A stretch of 64,000 bases of DNA from Lysobacterales bacterium 15-68-25 (GCA_002279065.1 NCKB01000007.1:1-64000); one strand, 5' to 3'; positions 28,639-37,181 are shown, counted from the first letter of the stretch. Notes: generated from the letters alone by a model not told the origin. Translations and numbers: made by a program.

Positions 28639-29685
28639 TCACGGTGTGCGCGGCGGCACTGGCTTCTCGCCGTCTTCGCGTGCGATCGCCACCGCCTGGT
28701 CGACCGCATCGATCACCACCTGCGGCTTGTCGTACTGCACGTAGTGCCCCGCGCCGGGCACGATGATGTCGATACCGCGGGTCGACATCGCCGCCACTTC
28801 GTTGTGCATGCCTTCCCACGACAGCGTGCGCTGGTCGCGCAGGGCCTGTGTCTCGTCCTTGGCACGCGGATACGGCGCATGGGTCAGCACGATCAGCGGG
28901 ATGTCGCCGAAATGCCGCCGGGTGGCGCGGGCCTGGTCGGCACTGGCGTAGAAAATCGCGTGGCGCTCCGATGCCGCCGCGGCCTGCCACCGCGGCGTTG
29001 CGGCGTAACGCAGCTGTGCCGCGTTGATCTGCGCACTGAAGCGGGGGTCCGGCGTGCCCACGCACGTCTCGAAGGCGGGTGTGCCGGGGCGCAGCCCCTT
29101 GCGCGCATCGTCCACACAGCGATCGGACTCGGCCAGGAACGCATCCCACTTGGCCTTCTGCCCCGGCTCACCGATTGCCCAGCCGCGGATCGACTGGTCC
29201 TCGTGGGAACCTTCCACCGAGACCAGGCCGACTACGTCGCTCGGATAGTGGTCGGCGAACACGCGGATGTACATGCCCGCCGCCGAGTGGCCCACCATCA
29301 CATAGGGCGGCTTCTCGCCCGCTGCGCGCAGCAGCGCATGAAGGTCACTGGCGATGTTCAGCGCGGTGCCTGGCTGCGGGGAACCATCGCTGAAGCCGAG
29401 TCCGGCGCGGTCGTAGGAACAGACGCGGGTGGTCCGGGCGATGGGCTTCTGCACCAGCGCCCACGAGATCGTCGAATCGCCCATCCCGGCATCGAGGATG
29501 ACCGTGGGTGTCCCGTGCCCGAGGCAGTAGATGTTCATCCGCCGGCCCGGCGCCACCGTGACCAGACGCTGGGGCGCAGCGTAGATCGGATCGGTCACCA
29601 ACGGCCTGGGAGCATCCGCACCCAGCGCCACACCGATTGCAAGCCAACCCAGCGACAACCCGCCACATGTCCTGCGCCATCCCAT
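28639..29685 (-). CDS. secreted alpha/beta hydrolase
   Basis: A 348-residue alpha/beta-hydrolase-fold protein with an N-terminal signal (LSLGWLAIGVALGADA). The nucleophile motif is GHSAAG (YVMVGHSAAGMYIRVFADHY), a strand-1/oxyanion block is TPTVILDAGMGDSTISW, and the C-terminal His is in IIVPGAGHYVQYDKP. Proteins of this shape include haloalkane-dehalogenase- and proline-iminopeptidase-like enzymes; the substrate cannot be told. ATG 29685 has GGGGAG upstream. It follows the methyltransferase gene by 41 bases on the same strand. Confidence 0.85.
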   Translation of the reverse strand: MGWRRTCGGLSLGWLAIGVALGADAPRPLVTDPIYAAPQRLVTVAPGRRMNIYCLGHGTPTVILDAGMGDSTISWALVQKPIARTTRVCSYDRAGLGFSDGSPQPGTALNIASDLHALLRAAGEKPPYVMVGHSAAGMYIRVFADHYPSDVVGLVSVEGSHEDQSIRGWAIGEPGQKAKWDAFLAESDRCVDDARKGLRPGTPAFETCVGTPDPRFSAQINAAQLRYAATPRWQAAAASERHAIFYASADQARATRRHFGDIPLIVLTHAPYPRAKDETQALRDQRTLSWEGMHNEVAAMSTRGIDIIVPGAGHYVQYDKPQVVIDAVDQAVAIAREDGEKPVPPRTP

Positions 29686-29726
29686 AGCCACTCCCCTGTC
29701 TGGCGTCGCGACGTTGCGACGCCGGC

Positions 29727-30383
29727 TCAGCTTACCGGGCATGCCCGCTCCAGCGCCGCGACGCGGCGCTCCAGCCGCGGCCCCAGATAGGCCTGCGAGC
29801 CGCACGGCAGCAGACCGGCGTCGCGGAAGGTGCGCAGGTACCACGAGGCGTTGCGGGCAACGAAGCCCTGCAGGTCGCCGGCCGGATCGTCCTGCCTGGT
29901 GAACACCTCGATGAAGGCGACGCCCTCGAGCATGTCGACCAGCCCCTCCAGCCCGGCGCGGATCTCGGCGGGCTGGAGGTAATGCAGCACGTCGCTGCAA
30001 ACGATCAGGTCGTAGCGCTCGTCGAAGCGCAGGTATTGAAGCTGGCCGAAGGTCGCCAGGCCGATGTTGCGGCTGCGGCCGTAGCGGGACACCACGTACT
30101 CGCTGGCGTCCAGCCCGCGATAGGCGATATCCGGCCGCAACGCCCGCAGATGCGCCCGCCACGGCGCCTCGCCGCAGCCGACATCCAGCACGTTGCGGAT
30201 CGGCCGGCCCAGGTAGAACTCCGCCAGTGCCACGACCAGGGCTACCTTGCGGCGCAGCTCCGTCGGCGAGGCGACCGAGTGGTCGGGATGGCGGTACCAC
30301 TTGTCGAAATAGGCGCGGTCGTAGGTCTTGGGCACGGCGGATATCCGCTGGATCGGGGCGTCATGGTAACCGCCGTACGGCAT
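29727..30383 (-). CDS. class I SAM-dependent methyltransferase
   Basis: About 218 residues with a Rossmann-type methyltransferase core: motif I NVLDVGCGEAPWRAHL, acidic residue in YRGLDASEYVV, and motif IV YDLIVCSDVLHYL. The substrate is unknown. The start is uncertain: ATG 30383 (MPYGGYHDAPIQ) has GAGGTG too close to be a good SD, while family-like sequence begins only at about TYDRAYFDKWYRHPDH, so a later non-ATG start is possible. It is probably co-transcribed with the hydrolase downstream and is divergent from the small protein at 30445. Confidence 0.85.
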   Translation of the reverse strand: MPYGGYHDAPIQRISAVPKTYDRAYFDKWYRHPDHSVASPTELRRKVALVVALAEFYLGRPIRNVLDVGCGEAPWRAHLRALRPDIAYRGLDASEYVVSRYGRSRNIGLATFGQLQYLRFDERYDLIVCSDVLHYLQPAEIRAGLEGLVDMLEGVAFIEVFTRQDDPAGDLQGFVARNASWYLRTFRDAGLLPCGSQAYLGPRLERRVAALERACPVS

Positions 30384-30444
30384 CACCTCGCGCCAACATC
30401 TCCCATTCCAGCATGGCGGGCACCACCTGCCCGGAGAAGCCCCC

Positions 30445-30732
30445 ATGCCCATGGTCCGCATGCGCCTGATCGGCAGCCGCGAGGACGCCGACGCGGTGAT
30501 CAACGCCGTGCACGGCATCGAAGGCATCGAGCACGTGGAGGAGGTGGACGACCTGATGTCCGCCATGCGCGACGACTCCAGTTCCAGCGACCTCGTCGAC
30601 GACAACGAAGGCCATGTCTATTGCGTGGAAGTGCATGCGCCCAACGCGTCGCGTGTGCGGGCCGTGCGCAGCGTGGCCGAATTCGTCGGCAGCGGACTGG
30701 GCATGGTGGTGGAGTTCGTCGACGAGTTCTGA
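30445..30732 (+). CDS. small conserved acidic protein of unknown function
   Basis: A 95-residue cytoplasmic protein. It alternates predicted strands and helices (MVRMRLIGSREDADAVINAV, HVYCVEVHAPNASRVRAVRS, FVGSGLGMVVEFVDEF) around a Ser/Asp-rich loop (DDSSSSDLVDDNE), suggesting a ferredoxin-like or ACT-like alpha-beta fold. GGAGAAG lies nine bases before ATG 30445. I do not recognise the family and can give no function. Codon use matches its neighbours. Confidence 0.75.
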   Translation: MPMVRMRLIGSREDADAVINAVHGIEGIEHVEEVDDLMSAMRDDSSSSDLVDDNEGHVYCVEVHAPNASRVRAVRSVAEFVGSGLGMVVEFVDEF

Positions 30733-30855
30733 CGCGGCGACGCAACGTCTTGCGAAGAATGAACCCGGGTTCGCTCCGGCCTGCCACCAGGTACACCGCG
30801 CGACACGCGCCGCGTTGAAGATGGCGCCGACTGCCACCGGAAGGACCGTCTTCGC

Positions 30856-32439
30856 ATGCGCCGATATACCCGCCTCGCCCCGCTCGGCCTGCTGGTTGCA
30901 CTGACCGGCATCCTCTCCCCGCCCGTGGCGGCGAACGATGCGCCGCTGACCCGCGACGACATCGCGTGGCTGCGCCGCGCCAGCTTCGGCATTGACAGCG
31001 CCACCCTCGAGCGCTACCGGGAACTGGGCCGCGGGCGCTGGCTGGACGAGGCGCTGGCCGACCGCGACGACCACCTGCCGCCGGCGATCCGGCAGGAGAT
31101 CGACGGCTACGAGGCGATCGCCACGCCGCCGGCCGAGCTGGTGCACTCGTATCGCGAATCGCTGCGCCAGGTGAAGGCAATGCCCGACGGCGAGGCCAAG
31201 GTCGCCGCGAAGAAGGCCGCCCAGATGCACGGCCGCGAGCTGCTTCGCCAGGCCCAGCAGGCCGAACTGCTGCATGCCATCTACGGCAGCAATCCGCTGA
31301 AGGAACAGATGGTGTGGTTCTGGCTCAACCACTTCAGCGTCTACGGCAACAAGGGCCCGGTGCGGCTGCTCGCGGCCGACTACGAGGAACACGTGATCCG
31401 CCCGCACGCGCTGGGCCGGTTCCGCGACCTGGTGATGGCCACGCTGAAGAGCCCGGCGATGCTGGTCTACCTGGACAACGCGCAGAACGCCAAGGGCAAG
31501 ATCAACGAGAACTACGCGCGCGAGCTGATGGAGCTGCACACGCTGGGCGTGCACGCCGGCTACACCCAGCAGGACGTGCAGCAACTCGCCGCCATCCTCA
31601 CCGGCGTCGGCGTGATCCGTCCGCGCGAGGCGATGCGGGGTCCGCGCATGAACCGGCGCGGGCGCTTCGGCGGCCTCGACCGCTTCGGCGGCGAGCGGCC
31701 GGGCGTGGTGCGTCAGGGGATGTTCGAGTTCAATCCCGCGCGCCACGACTCCAGCGACAAGGTGTTCCTCGGCCAGCGCATCGAAGGCGGCGGCTTCGAC
31801 GAAGTGGAGCGCGCGGTCGACCTGATCGTGAAGCAGCCGGCCTGCGCGCAGTTCGTCTCGCGCCAGCTCGCCGAGTACTTCGTCTCCGACCACCCGCCGC
31901 AGGCGCTGGTCGATGCGATGGCCGACACCTTCCAGCGCACCGACGGCGACATCGCCGCCGTGTTGCGCACGCTGTTCACCTCGAAGGACATCACCGCGAC
32001 CGCCGGCGCCAAGTTCAAGGACCCGATGCAGTTCCTGGTCTCGGCGATGCGCTTCAGCCTGGACGGCCGCCCGGTCACCAACGCCTTGCCGCTCACCGCC
32101 GCGCTCAACCAGATGGGCGAGCCGATCTATGGACGCATCACCCCCGACGGCTGGCCGCTGGACAACGCCAGCTGGTCCGGCTCCGGCCAGATGGCCAAGC
32201 GCTTCGACATCGCCGGCATGATCGGCAGCGGCCGCGCGCCGCTGTTCGCGCCCGACGGCACCCCACCCCGCCGCACGCCCGGCGAGCGCCCGGACCCACC
32301 CGCGCTGAACGGCCCGCTGTTCGCACAGGCGATGGCGCCCTGGCTGTCGCCGCATACCCGCGACGCACTGGCCCAGGCGAAGTCGCCGGTCGAGTGGAAC
32401 ACCTTCCTGCTGTCCTCCCCCGACTTCAACACCCGCTGA
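30856..32439 (+). CDS. DUF1800 family exported protein
   Basis: A 527-residue protein with a signal peptide (LAPLGLLVALTGILSPPVAA). It shows the DUF1800 pattern: LTRDDIAWLRRASFGID at the mature N-terminus, MVWFWLNHFSVYG, INENYARELMELHTLGVHAG and YTQQDVQQLAAILTGVGV. DUF1800 genes are almost always followed by a DUF1501 gene, as here eight bases later; the pair is thought to act in the envelope or on secreted polymers, but its job is not known. GGAAGGA precedes ATG 30856. Confidence 0.92.
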   Translation: MRRYTRLAPLGLLVALTGILSPPVAANDAPLTRDDIAWLRRASFGIDSATLERYRELGRGRWLDEALADRDDHLPPAIRQEIDGYEAIATPPAELVHSYRESLRQVKAMPDGEAKVAAKKAAQMHGRELLRQAQQAELLHAIYGSNPLKEQMVWFWLNHFSVYGNKGPVRLLAADYEEHVIRPHALGRFRDLVMATLKSPAMLVYLDNAQNAKGKINENYARELMELHTLGVHAGYTQQDVQQLAAILTGVGVIRPREAMRGPRMNRRGRFGGLDRFGGERPGVVRQGMFEFNPARHDSSDKVFLGQRIEGGGFDEVERAVDLIVKQPACAQFVSRQLAEYFVSDHPPQALVDAMADTFQRTDGDIAAVLRTLFTSKDITATAGAKFKDPMQFLVSAMRFSLDGRPVTNALPLTAALNQMGEPIYGRITPDGWPLDNASWSGSGQMAKRFDIAGMIGSGRAPLFAPDGTPPRRTPGERPDPPALNGPLFAQAMAPWLSPHTRDALAQAKSPVEWNTFLLSSPDFNTR

Positions 32440-32447
32440 GGTTCGCC

Positions 32448-33650
32448 ATGGATCGTCGCCAGTTTCTCCGCACCGCCGTCGCGGCCGCGCTCGCGGCTCC
32501 TGCGCTGTCGTTCTCCGGCAAGCTGTTCGCCGCACCCGCGGGCACGCCGCGCTTCCTGCTGGTGTTCCTGCGGGGTGGCTACGACTGCAACAACCTGCTG
32601 GTGCCGACCGGCAGCGACTTCTACTACGAATCGCGCCCGACCCTGGCGATCGCCCGGCCGGATGCCGCCAATCCCAACAGCGCGTTGCCGCTGGACGCCT
32701 CGTGGGGCCTGAACCCGGTGCTGCGCGACTCGATCTGGCCGCTGTGGCAGAACAGGCAGGTCGCCTTCGTCCCGTTCGCCGGCACGGCCGATCTCTCGCG
32801 CAGCCACTTCGAGACCCAGGACCACATCGAGCGCGGCGAGCCGATGGACCACGCCGGCAACTACCGCTCCGGCTTCATGGCGCGACTGTCCGGGCAGCTC
32901 ACCGGCACGCCGGCGATCGCCTTCACCAGCAACCTGCCGCTGAGCTTCCAGGGCGCGCCCCACGACATCCCCAACATCTCGCTCAAAGGCAACACCAAGT
33001 CGCACTTCAACGACCGGCAGGCGGCGATCCTCGCCGGCATGTACCAGGACACATCGCTGGCCGCGGCCGCAGCCGATGGCCTCGCCCTGCGCAAGGACGT
33101 CACCGCCGACCTGCAGAAGGAAATGATCGCCGCCAGCCGCGGCGCGCCCAGCGCGCGTAACTTCGCCACCGAAACCCGCCGCATCGCCACGCTGATGCGC
33201 GACCAGTACCGGCTCGGCTTCGTCGACGTCGGCGGCTGGGACACCCACGTCAACCAGGGCAGCACCAGCGGCGGCCTGGCCAACAACCTGCGCAACCTGG
33301 GTGAGGGTCTGGCCGCCTACGCCGACGAGCTGGGCGACGACTGGAACGACACCACCGTGGTGGTGCTGTCGGAGTTCGGCCGCACCTTCCGCGAGAACGG
33401 CGACAAGGGCACCGACCACGGCCACGGCACGGTGTACTGGGTGCTCGGCGGGCGCGTGCGCGGCGGCCGCATCGCCGGCGAGCAGGTCGCAGTGACCCAG
33501 CCGAACCTGCTGCAGAATCGCGACTACCCCGTGCTCAACAACTACCGCGACGTGCTCGGCGGGCTGATGCGGAAACTGTGGGGGCTGCGCAACGACCAGC
33601 TGCAGTCGGTGTTCCCGCAGGCGCGCGCCGTCGATCTCGGACTGGTCTGA
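32448..33650 (+). CDS. DUF1501 family protein with Tat signal
   Basis: A 400-residue sulfatase-like DUF1501 protein. MDRRQFLRTAVAAALAAPAL is a twin-arginine signal (RRQFLR), so it is exported folded, perhaps with a bound metal. Alkaline-phosphatase-superfamily features include FLRGGYDCNNLLVPTG, a conserved LSRSHFETQDHIERG block, DVGGWDTHVNQG and TVVVLSEFGRTFRENG ending in GTDHGHGTVYWVLGG. It is translated right after the DUF1800 gene (GAGG SD) and the two products probably work together. The substrate is unknown. Confidence 0.92.
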   Translation: MDRRQFLRTAVAAALAAPALSFSGKLFAAPAGTPRFLLVFLRGGYDCNNLLVPTGSDFYYESRPTLAIARPDAANPNSALPLDASWGLNPVLRDSIWPLWQNRQVAFVPFAGTADLSRSHFETQDHIERGEPMDHAGNYRSGFMARLSGQLTGTPAIAFTSNLPLSFQGAPHDIPNISLKGNTKSHFNDRQAAILAGMYQDTSLAAAAADGLALRKDVTADLQKEMIAASRGAPSARNFATETRRIATLMRDQYRLGFVDVGGWDTHVNQGSTSGGLANNLRNLGEGLAAYADELGDDWNDTTVVVLSEFGRTFRENGDKGTDHGHGTVYWVLGGRVRGGRIAGEQVAVTQPNLLQNRDYPVLNNYRDVLGGLMRKLWGLRNDQLQSVFPQARAVDLGLV

Positions 33651-33659
33651 ACCGGCGGT

Positions 33660-34103
33660 TCAAGCGTCGATGCGCTGATAGGTCGCCTGCATCACCGGCT
33701 CCCAGCTGGCACCCTGATCGAAGGAACTGGCCAGTTCGAGACGAAAGCTCTCCGCTTCGAGTGGGGTATAGCGATGCCGTGTCTGTCCGCGTGGCGAGCG
33801 ACGTACCACCTCCAGTGCGTCGCCCAGCCATTCGCCCGGCGCCGGCTCCTGCGGCACGAAGCCGTAACTGTCGAACCAGAACAGCGCCACACCGCGCCCG
33901 GGCTCGGCGACGAACACCGCGTGCGCCTGCAGGACCGGTTGACCACCACGCTCTGCGCGGTATTCCTGCACCAGCAATCGCCCACCCAGTTCGATGCGCG
34001 CGTCGATGAAGCCCCGGGCCGAACCCTCCGGCCCCCAGCGCGTCGCGAAGATGCGTTCTTCGCCCTCCCAGCGCCCCGCCATCCACTGCCATGTGTCCGT
34101 CAT
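33660..34103 (-). CDS. DUF1579-like small beta-barrel protein
   Basis: A 147-residue cytoplasmic protein that looks like the DUF1579 family of lipocalin-like small barrels: MTDTWQWMAGRWEGEERIFA starts the typical 'xxLxGxWxGE' strand, followed by RLLVQEYRAER, GVALFWFDSYGF and SFRLELASSFDQGASWEPVM. ATG 34103 has GGGAGAA upstream. It converges with the DUF1501 gene (9 bases apart) and may be co-transcribed with the PadR/HAAS pair upstream. Function unknown. Confidence 0.8.
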   Translation of the reverse strand: MTDTWQWMAGRWEGEERIFATRWGPEGSARGFIDARIELGGRLLVQEYRAERGGQPVLQAHAVFVAEPGRGVALFWFDSYGFVPQEPAPGEWLGDALEVVRRSPRGQTRHRYTPLEAESFRLELASSFDQGASWEPVMQATYQRIDA

Positions 34104-34129
34104 GTCGTTCTCCCGGCAACCGGTGTCGC

Positions 34130-35053
34130 CTAGTGCCCGCCCCCCGCCACCAGCAGGTGCTTGGCCAGGTGGCCCTGCAGCCGGCCGATCGCACGGACCA
34201 AGTGCAGCGTGGCGAAGAACAGCAGCACCCCGACGACGCCGAGTGCGACCAGTTCGCCCCAACCCGGCGCGTGCGGCCCGAAGCCCCAGTCGATCGTGAG
34301 CGTGCCGTTGGCAAACAGGCGGTTGATGCCATCGATGTCGATCAATCGCGCGAGCGGCAGCGTCATGAAGGCCAGCGCAATCGTCATCAGCGTCACGGTG
34401 AGCGTGAAATAGGCGATACCGAGCGGCAGCATCAACACCATGTAGAACATCGTGGTCCAGGTACGCCAGTCGGTGAACATCGCGCCGATGCGCTGCAACA
34501 GCGACCCGTTCTGCTCCGGGTACGGCGGCCGCCGCGGCATGCGCACGCCGAGCATGGCCTCCACGATGCGCCCCTCCATCAACGACATCGCACGCACCAC
34601 GCCGAAGAACAGCACGATGAACGGAATGCCGATGATCAGCACCGACAGGCCCGCCGACATCGACAGCCCGACCACCACCAGCACGAAGTAGGCGACACCG
34701 GTGCCCAGCGCCAGCAGCATGTAGAACAGCGCGCCCCAGGCACGCACGTCGGCCGCCACGCCGAAGAAGCGACCGGGCAAGGAGCGACGTTTCGGCATCG
34801 GTGGCGGCCGCAGCGCGCGCTGGATCTTGATCTCCTGGTCGCGGTACAGCTCGGCCACCTCATCCGGTGCGCCATAGCTGCCGGCGATCTGCGCGAGCAT
34901 CTCCGCCTCGCTGCGCCCGGGTTGCTCGGCCAGCTCGGCGCGCAGGTGCTCCTCGGCGTCGTACAGCGCGTCCTGGATCAGCGCGGGATCCGCCCCGCGC
35001 AAGGCATCGCGCAGCTGCGCGAGGTATTCGGCGATCGTGCGTGGCGCATTCAT
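34130..35053 (-). CDS. HAAS-domain membrane protein, partner of PadR
   Basis: A 307-residue protein. Residues 1-75 are the helical HAAS domain (YLAQLRDALRGADPALIQDA; LAQIAGSYGAPDEVAELYRD), which typically comes with PadR regulators. The rest is a six-helix 'putative sensor' membrane region (WGALFYMLLALGTGVAYFVL; FYMVLMLPLGIAYFTLTVTL). ATG 35053 overlaps the PadR stop by one base (TGATG), with GGAGGGAGAG as SD, so the two are coupled. Such pairs sense envelope stress or control their own membrane partner; the signal is unknown. Confidence 0.85.
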   Translation of the reverse strand: MNAPRTIAEYLAQLRDALRGADPALIQDALYDAEEHLRAELAEQPGRSEAEMLAQIAGSYGAPDEVAELYRDQEIKIQRALRPPPMPKRRSLPGRFFGVAADVRAWGALFYMLLALGTGVAYFVLVVVGLSMSAGLSVLIIGIPFIVLFFGVVRAMSLMEGRIVEAMLGVRMPRRPPYPEQNGSLLQRIGAMFTDWRTWTTMFYMVLMLPLGIAYFTLTVTLMTIALAFMTLPLARLIDIDGINRLFANGTLTIDWGFGPHAPGWGELVALGVVGVLLFFATLHLVRAIGRLQGHLAKHLLVAGGGH

Positions 35054-35418
35054 CACAGCTCTCCCTCCAGAACCCGGTCCATCGAGTCGCGCGTGGCGTG
35101 CCAGGCGTCGGTCCAGACGCGGAGCACCTCGCGGCCCGTCTTGGTGATGCGGTAGTAGCGACGCGGCGGCCCGCTGACCGAGGGCTCGACCTCGCTGCTG
35201 AGCAGCTCGGCGGCCTCCAGGTTGCGCAGCACCGGATACAGCGCGCTCTGCTTGCCTGCGAGCACACCCTCCCCCGCCGCCTCCAGCCGTTTGGCGATCT
35301 GGTAGCCGTACATCGGCTGTCGCGCGCGCCCCAGCACGGAGAGCAGCGCCAGCGAGACCGTGCCGGCGGACAGCTCCTTCTGGAATTTCTTCAGCGCGCT
35401 GGCGACTTCCTCATCCAC
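35053..35418 (-). CDS. PadR-family transcriptional regulator
   Basis: A 121-residue winged-helix repressor: LALLSVLGRARQPMYGYQIA, GVLAGKQSALYPVLRNLEAA (recognition helix) and RRYYRITKTGREVLRVW (wing and C-terminal helix). It is the short PadR-s2 type. It is the first gene of a two-gene unit with the HAAS protein and probably represses that unit. The upstream region to 35519 shows no obvious operator. Confidence 0.93.
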   Translation of the reverse strand: MDEEVASALKKFQKELSAGTVSLALLSVLGRARQPMYGYQIAKRLEAAGEGVLAGKQSALYPVLRNLEAAELLSSEVEPSVSGPPRRYYRITKTGREVLRVWTDAWHATRDSMDRVLEGEL

Positions 35419-35519
35419 GGCTTGCCCGCCCTGCTACCTGTGTCGGCATCAAGCATAGTGTGAAGTTATGACTAGTCCATGGGCCTGAAGTCACGGGCCC
35501 CTGGGCGCTGCTGTGGGCA

Positions 35520-35588
35520 TGACACCAATGTTTGTGCAGGTTGTACAAACAATGGTGTCAGGGGCGATGTACAAACATTGGTGTCAGG
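35520..35588. repeat. inverted and tandem repeats in the PadR/cassette-locus gap
   Basis: TGACACCAATGTTTGT (35520-35535) is perfectly complementary to 35571-35586 and, with one mismatch, to 35545-35560. The last two copies also form a 21-bp direct repeat (TGTACAAACAWTGGTGTCAG plus G) with a 26-base period. The 35419-35824 gap otherwise holds no convincing gene. The repeats could be a regulator site or part of the boundary of the accessory locus. Confidence 0.75.
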
Positions 35589-35824
35589 CGGGTATAGGGA
35601 AGCCCGACAAGCCCATTTCTGGGCGCCTTGATCGACAGCTGACACGATGGCCCTTGCGGCACCCGGCGGCGGCAGCCGCCCTGCTAGATGCCGCCGCGTA
35701 ACGAAATTCGGCAAATTACGGCCTTTGCTGTCTCGACGATATCTGAGCTAGCTCGACCGACAGAAGTCGACCCAAAGTCGCCGTTCCAAGACCGGCCCTC
35801 TCTGCCCGGTTTTGCGTGCGGTTG

Positions 35825-35946
35825 TTAGCCGGACGCGGCAGAGATAAGCTTCAGCAAGAACAATGAGTTGCGTAGTAATTTCGTTGCGCCACCCGGGATG
35901 TATAGCCGGACAAGCGCGTCCGTATATTCAATAGTTAGGGGCCACA
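35825..35946 (+). other. leader of cassette locus A (attI-like candidate)
   Basis: This leader is clearly related to the one at 61271-61404. Both have TTRCCGGAC then, exactly 77 bases later, ATARCCGGAC (35825 and 35902 here), a shared CGGCARAGATAAGCT block after the first repeat, GATGTATA before the second, and TTAGGGG shortly before a GTG start. Similarity also reaches upstream (TCGACCCA, 35768 on). Two spaced direct repeats before the first gene resemble an integron attI or a cassette promoter; no integrase gene is in the window. Confidence 0.55.
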
Positions 35947-36327
35947 GTGAACCTCCGCCATCCGAGAGAGGATCTCCGAAATCGAACGCCGGTTTGGGTC
36001 GCAATGACAGACCTCTATCTTGATACTGCGATCACCGATACCGAGATCTCGTACATCGCGAGGGTATGCGCCGAATCTCCGTACTCAGAAAAGGAGCTCG
36101 AACGGATCATGTTCGCCGAAGTCTGGCCTGCCTTCTCCCAGAATCTACTAAGCTTTGCAGGAGATTGGGCCGGTTGGAAAGAAGAGTTCGTGCAGCAGAG
36201 GGTGCTGCAGTGCTACAAGAGGCGCATCTATTTATCGTGGCGGCTAAACCCTCTCAAGCTGTTCTTGTGTCGGGATTGGTCCGTTATTGCCTCGCAAATT
36301 GCGAGGGCAAGGGGTGAAGCCGCGTGA
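35947..36327 (+). CDS. DUF7079-like cassette protein
   Basis: A 126-residue cytoplasmic protein of unknown function that resembles DUF7079: TPVWVAMTDLYLDTAITDTE, YIARVCAESPYSEKELERIM, FAEVWPAFSQNLLSFAGDWA. Such proteins often occur in integron cassettes. The start is GTG 35947 with AGGGG upstream; ATG 36004 is possible but would cut family-like sequence. GC content is well below the chromosome, a sign of transfer. It is the first gene of locus A and is followed 22 bases later by an attC-like site. Confidence 0.75.
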   Translation: MNLRHPREDLRNRTPVWVAMTDLYLDTAITDTEISYIARVCAESPYSEKELERIMFAEVWPAFSQNLLSFAGDWAGWKEEFVQQRVLQCYKRRIYLSWRLNPLKLFLCRDWSVIASQIARARGEAA

Positions 36328-36349
36328 GTCAAGCCTTGAGTGGCGCAGC

Positions 36350-36427
36350 CCCTAACCCCTCCATCGAGCGGACGTCTTACCGCTGGCTGCGCCATCGGCA
36401 AGCCGCCGCTCATGTCGAACGTTAGAC
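36350..36427 (+). other. attC-like site A1
   Basis: Begins CCCTAAC and ends GTTAGAC, with the inner arms ATCGAGCGGACG and CCGCCGCTCATGTCGA pairing imperfectly, as in integron attC sites. A 10-bp inverted repeat (TGGCGCAGCC 36341-36350, GGCTGCGCCA 36385-36394) overlaps it. The next gene starts 18 bases later. Confidence 0.75.
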
Positions 36428-36444
36428 ATTGGAAGGGAACATCC

Positions 36445-36714
36445 ATGACACCCAGAATGTACTTCGCGCTCGTCCTCCGTGGCATCGGCGCCTGGAAGCT
36501 TGTGCACTCGCTCGAAGACTTCACCACCGCATGGAATATCCATGAAAAGCTCTATACATTGCCTTACGACACTTCGGCTTCTTTCATAAACCTTGGTGTT
36601 GTCAACATAATCGCCGGCGCGCTTTTACTCGTTGGCGCCTCTGCAATTGCCGCACTTGTCGTCCCAGGCATCCATAGGAAAGAGGCAGACAGCAATGATG
36701 CAGCCAATGTCTAA
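36445..36714 (+). CDS. small membrane protein in cassette
   Basis: An 89-residue protein with two likely membrane helices (MYFALVLRGIGAWKLVH region and INLGVVNIIAGALLLVGASA, running into IAALVVPGI) and a charged tail KEADSNDAANV. GGAAGGG lies nine bases before ATG 36445. It has low GC. Its TAA stop lies inside the GTCTAAC of the next attC-like site, the normal arrangement of an integron cassette gene. No function is recognised. Confidence 0.75.
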   Translation: MTPRMYFALVLRGIGAWKLVHSLEDFTTAWNIHEKLYTLPYDTSASFINLGVVNIIAGALLLVGASAIAALVVPGIHRKEADSNDAANV

Positions 36715-36757
36715 CCAACCATTCCAGCGGACGCGCTGCTAAATTCCGGCGTTAGGC
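36709..36757 (+). other. attC-like site A2 (short)
   Basis: GTCTAAC at 36709 and GTTAGGC at 36751 fit the attC end consensus exactly. The inner arm CCAGCGGACGC is followed by only a short CTGCTAAATTCCGGC, so the hairpin is shorter (49 bp) than usual. Confidence 0.75.
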
Positions 36758-36763
36758 GGCAAC

Positions 36764-37009
36764 ATGAGCAGATTTTCCAAGCTTCGCCAATGGATCAATC
36801 GCGATGACGGCCGCCACTATCAAGTCGGCAACAGAGACCTCGGCACGCTTGAGACGATCGGCTACCTCATTTGTATCTGCTCTCTTTTCCTCTGGCAGCT
36901 ACACTCCGAGACCGGCGTCAGTAGCATTTGGGCTTACGGCGCAGCCGTTGGTGGTTTGCTACTCGCGCTTCTTGGGTTGTGTCGTACTCGCAGGCGTCCC
37001 GGCGCCTAA
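36764..37009 (+). CDS. small membrane protein in cassette
   Basis: An 81-residue protein: an N-terminal charged part (SKLRQWINRDDGRHYQVGNR), one or two membrane helices (TIGYLICICSLFLWQL; AYGAAVGGLLLALLGL) and a basic end CRTRRRPGA. ATG 36764 starts seven bases after the attC end, with only a weak SD. The stop overlaps the next attC-like site. No family is recognised. Base composition is unlike the chromosome. Confidence 0.7.
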   Translation: MSRFSKLRQWINRDDGRHYQVGNRDLGTLETIGYLICICSLFLWQLHSETGVSSIWAYGAAVGGLLLALLGLCRTRRRPGA

Positions 37010-37065
37010 CCAGTCGTCCAAGCGGACGCGCGAAAACCGCGCGCCGCTTAACCCCAGCGTTGGAC
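37004..37065 (+). other. attC-like site A3
   Basis: GCCTAAC (37004) and GTTGGAC (37059) enclose AAGCGGACGCGCG-AAAA-CCGCGCGCCGCTT, a well-paired attC stem with bulges. The following ACGTCCGCTCCTGGCCGA matches the sequence after the last site of locus B (ACGTCCGCTATTGGCCGA). Confidence 0.85.
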
Positions 37066-37181
37066 GTCCGCTCCTGGCCGAAAGCCGCCGTCCACCGCAG
37101 CGCTCGCCGGTGGTGAGCATTCCATACCTGATCGTCCCGACGTCCCCCGCCTTGAGTAGCGGGACGGTTTGAAGTCCGGTT

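Noticed and set aside
35472-35714. 80-codon minus-strand frame over the ACAAACAWTGGTGTCA repeats
   Set aside because: No SD or family likeness; the frame is explained by repeat and GC composition.
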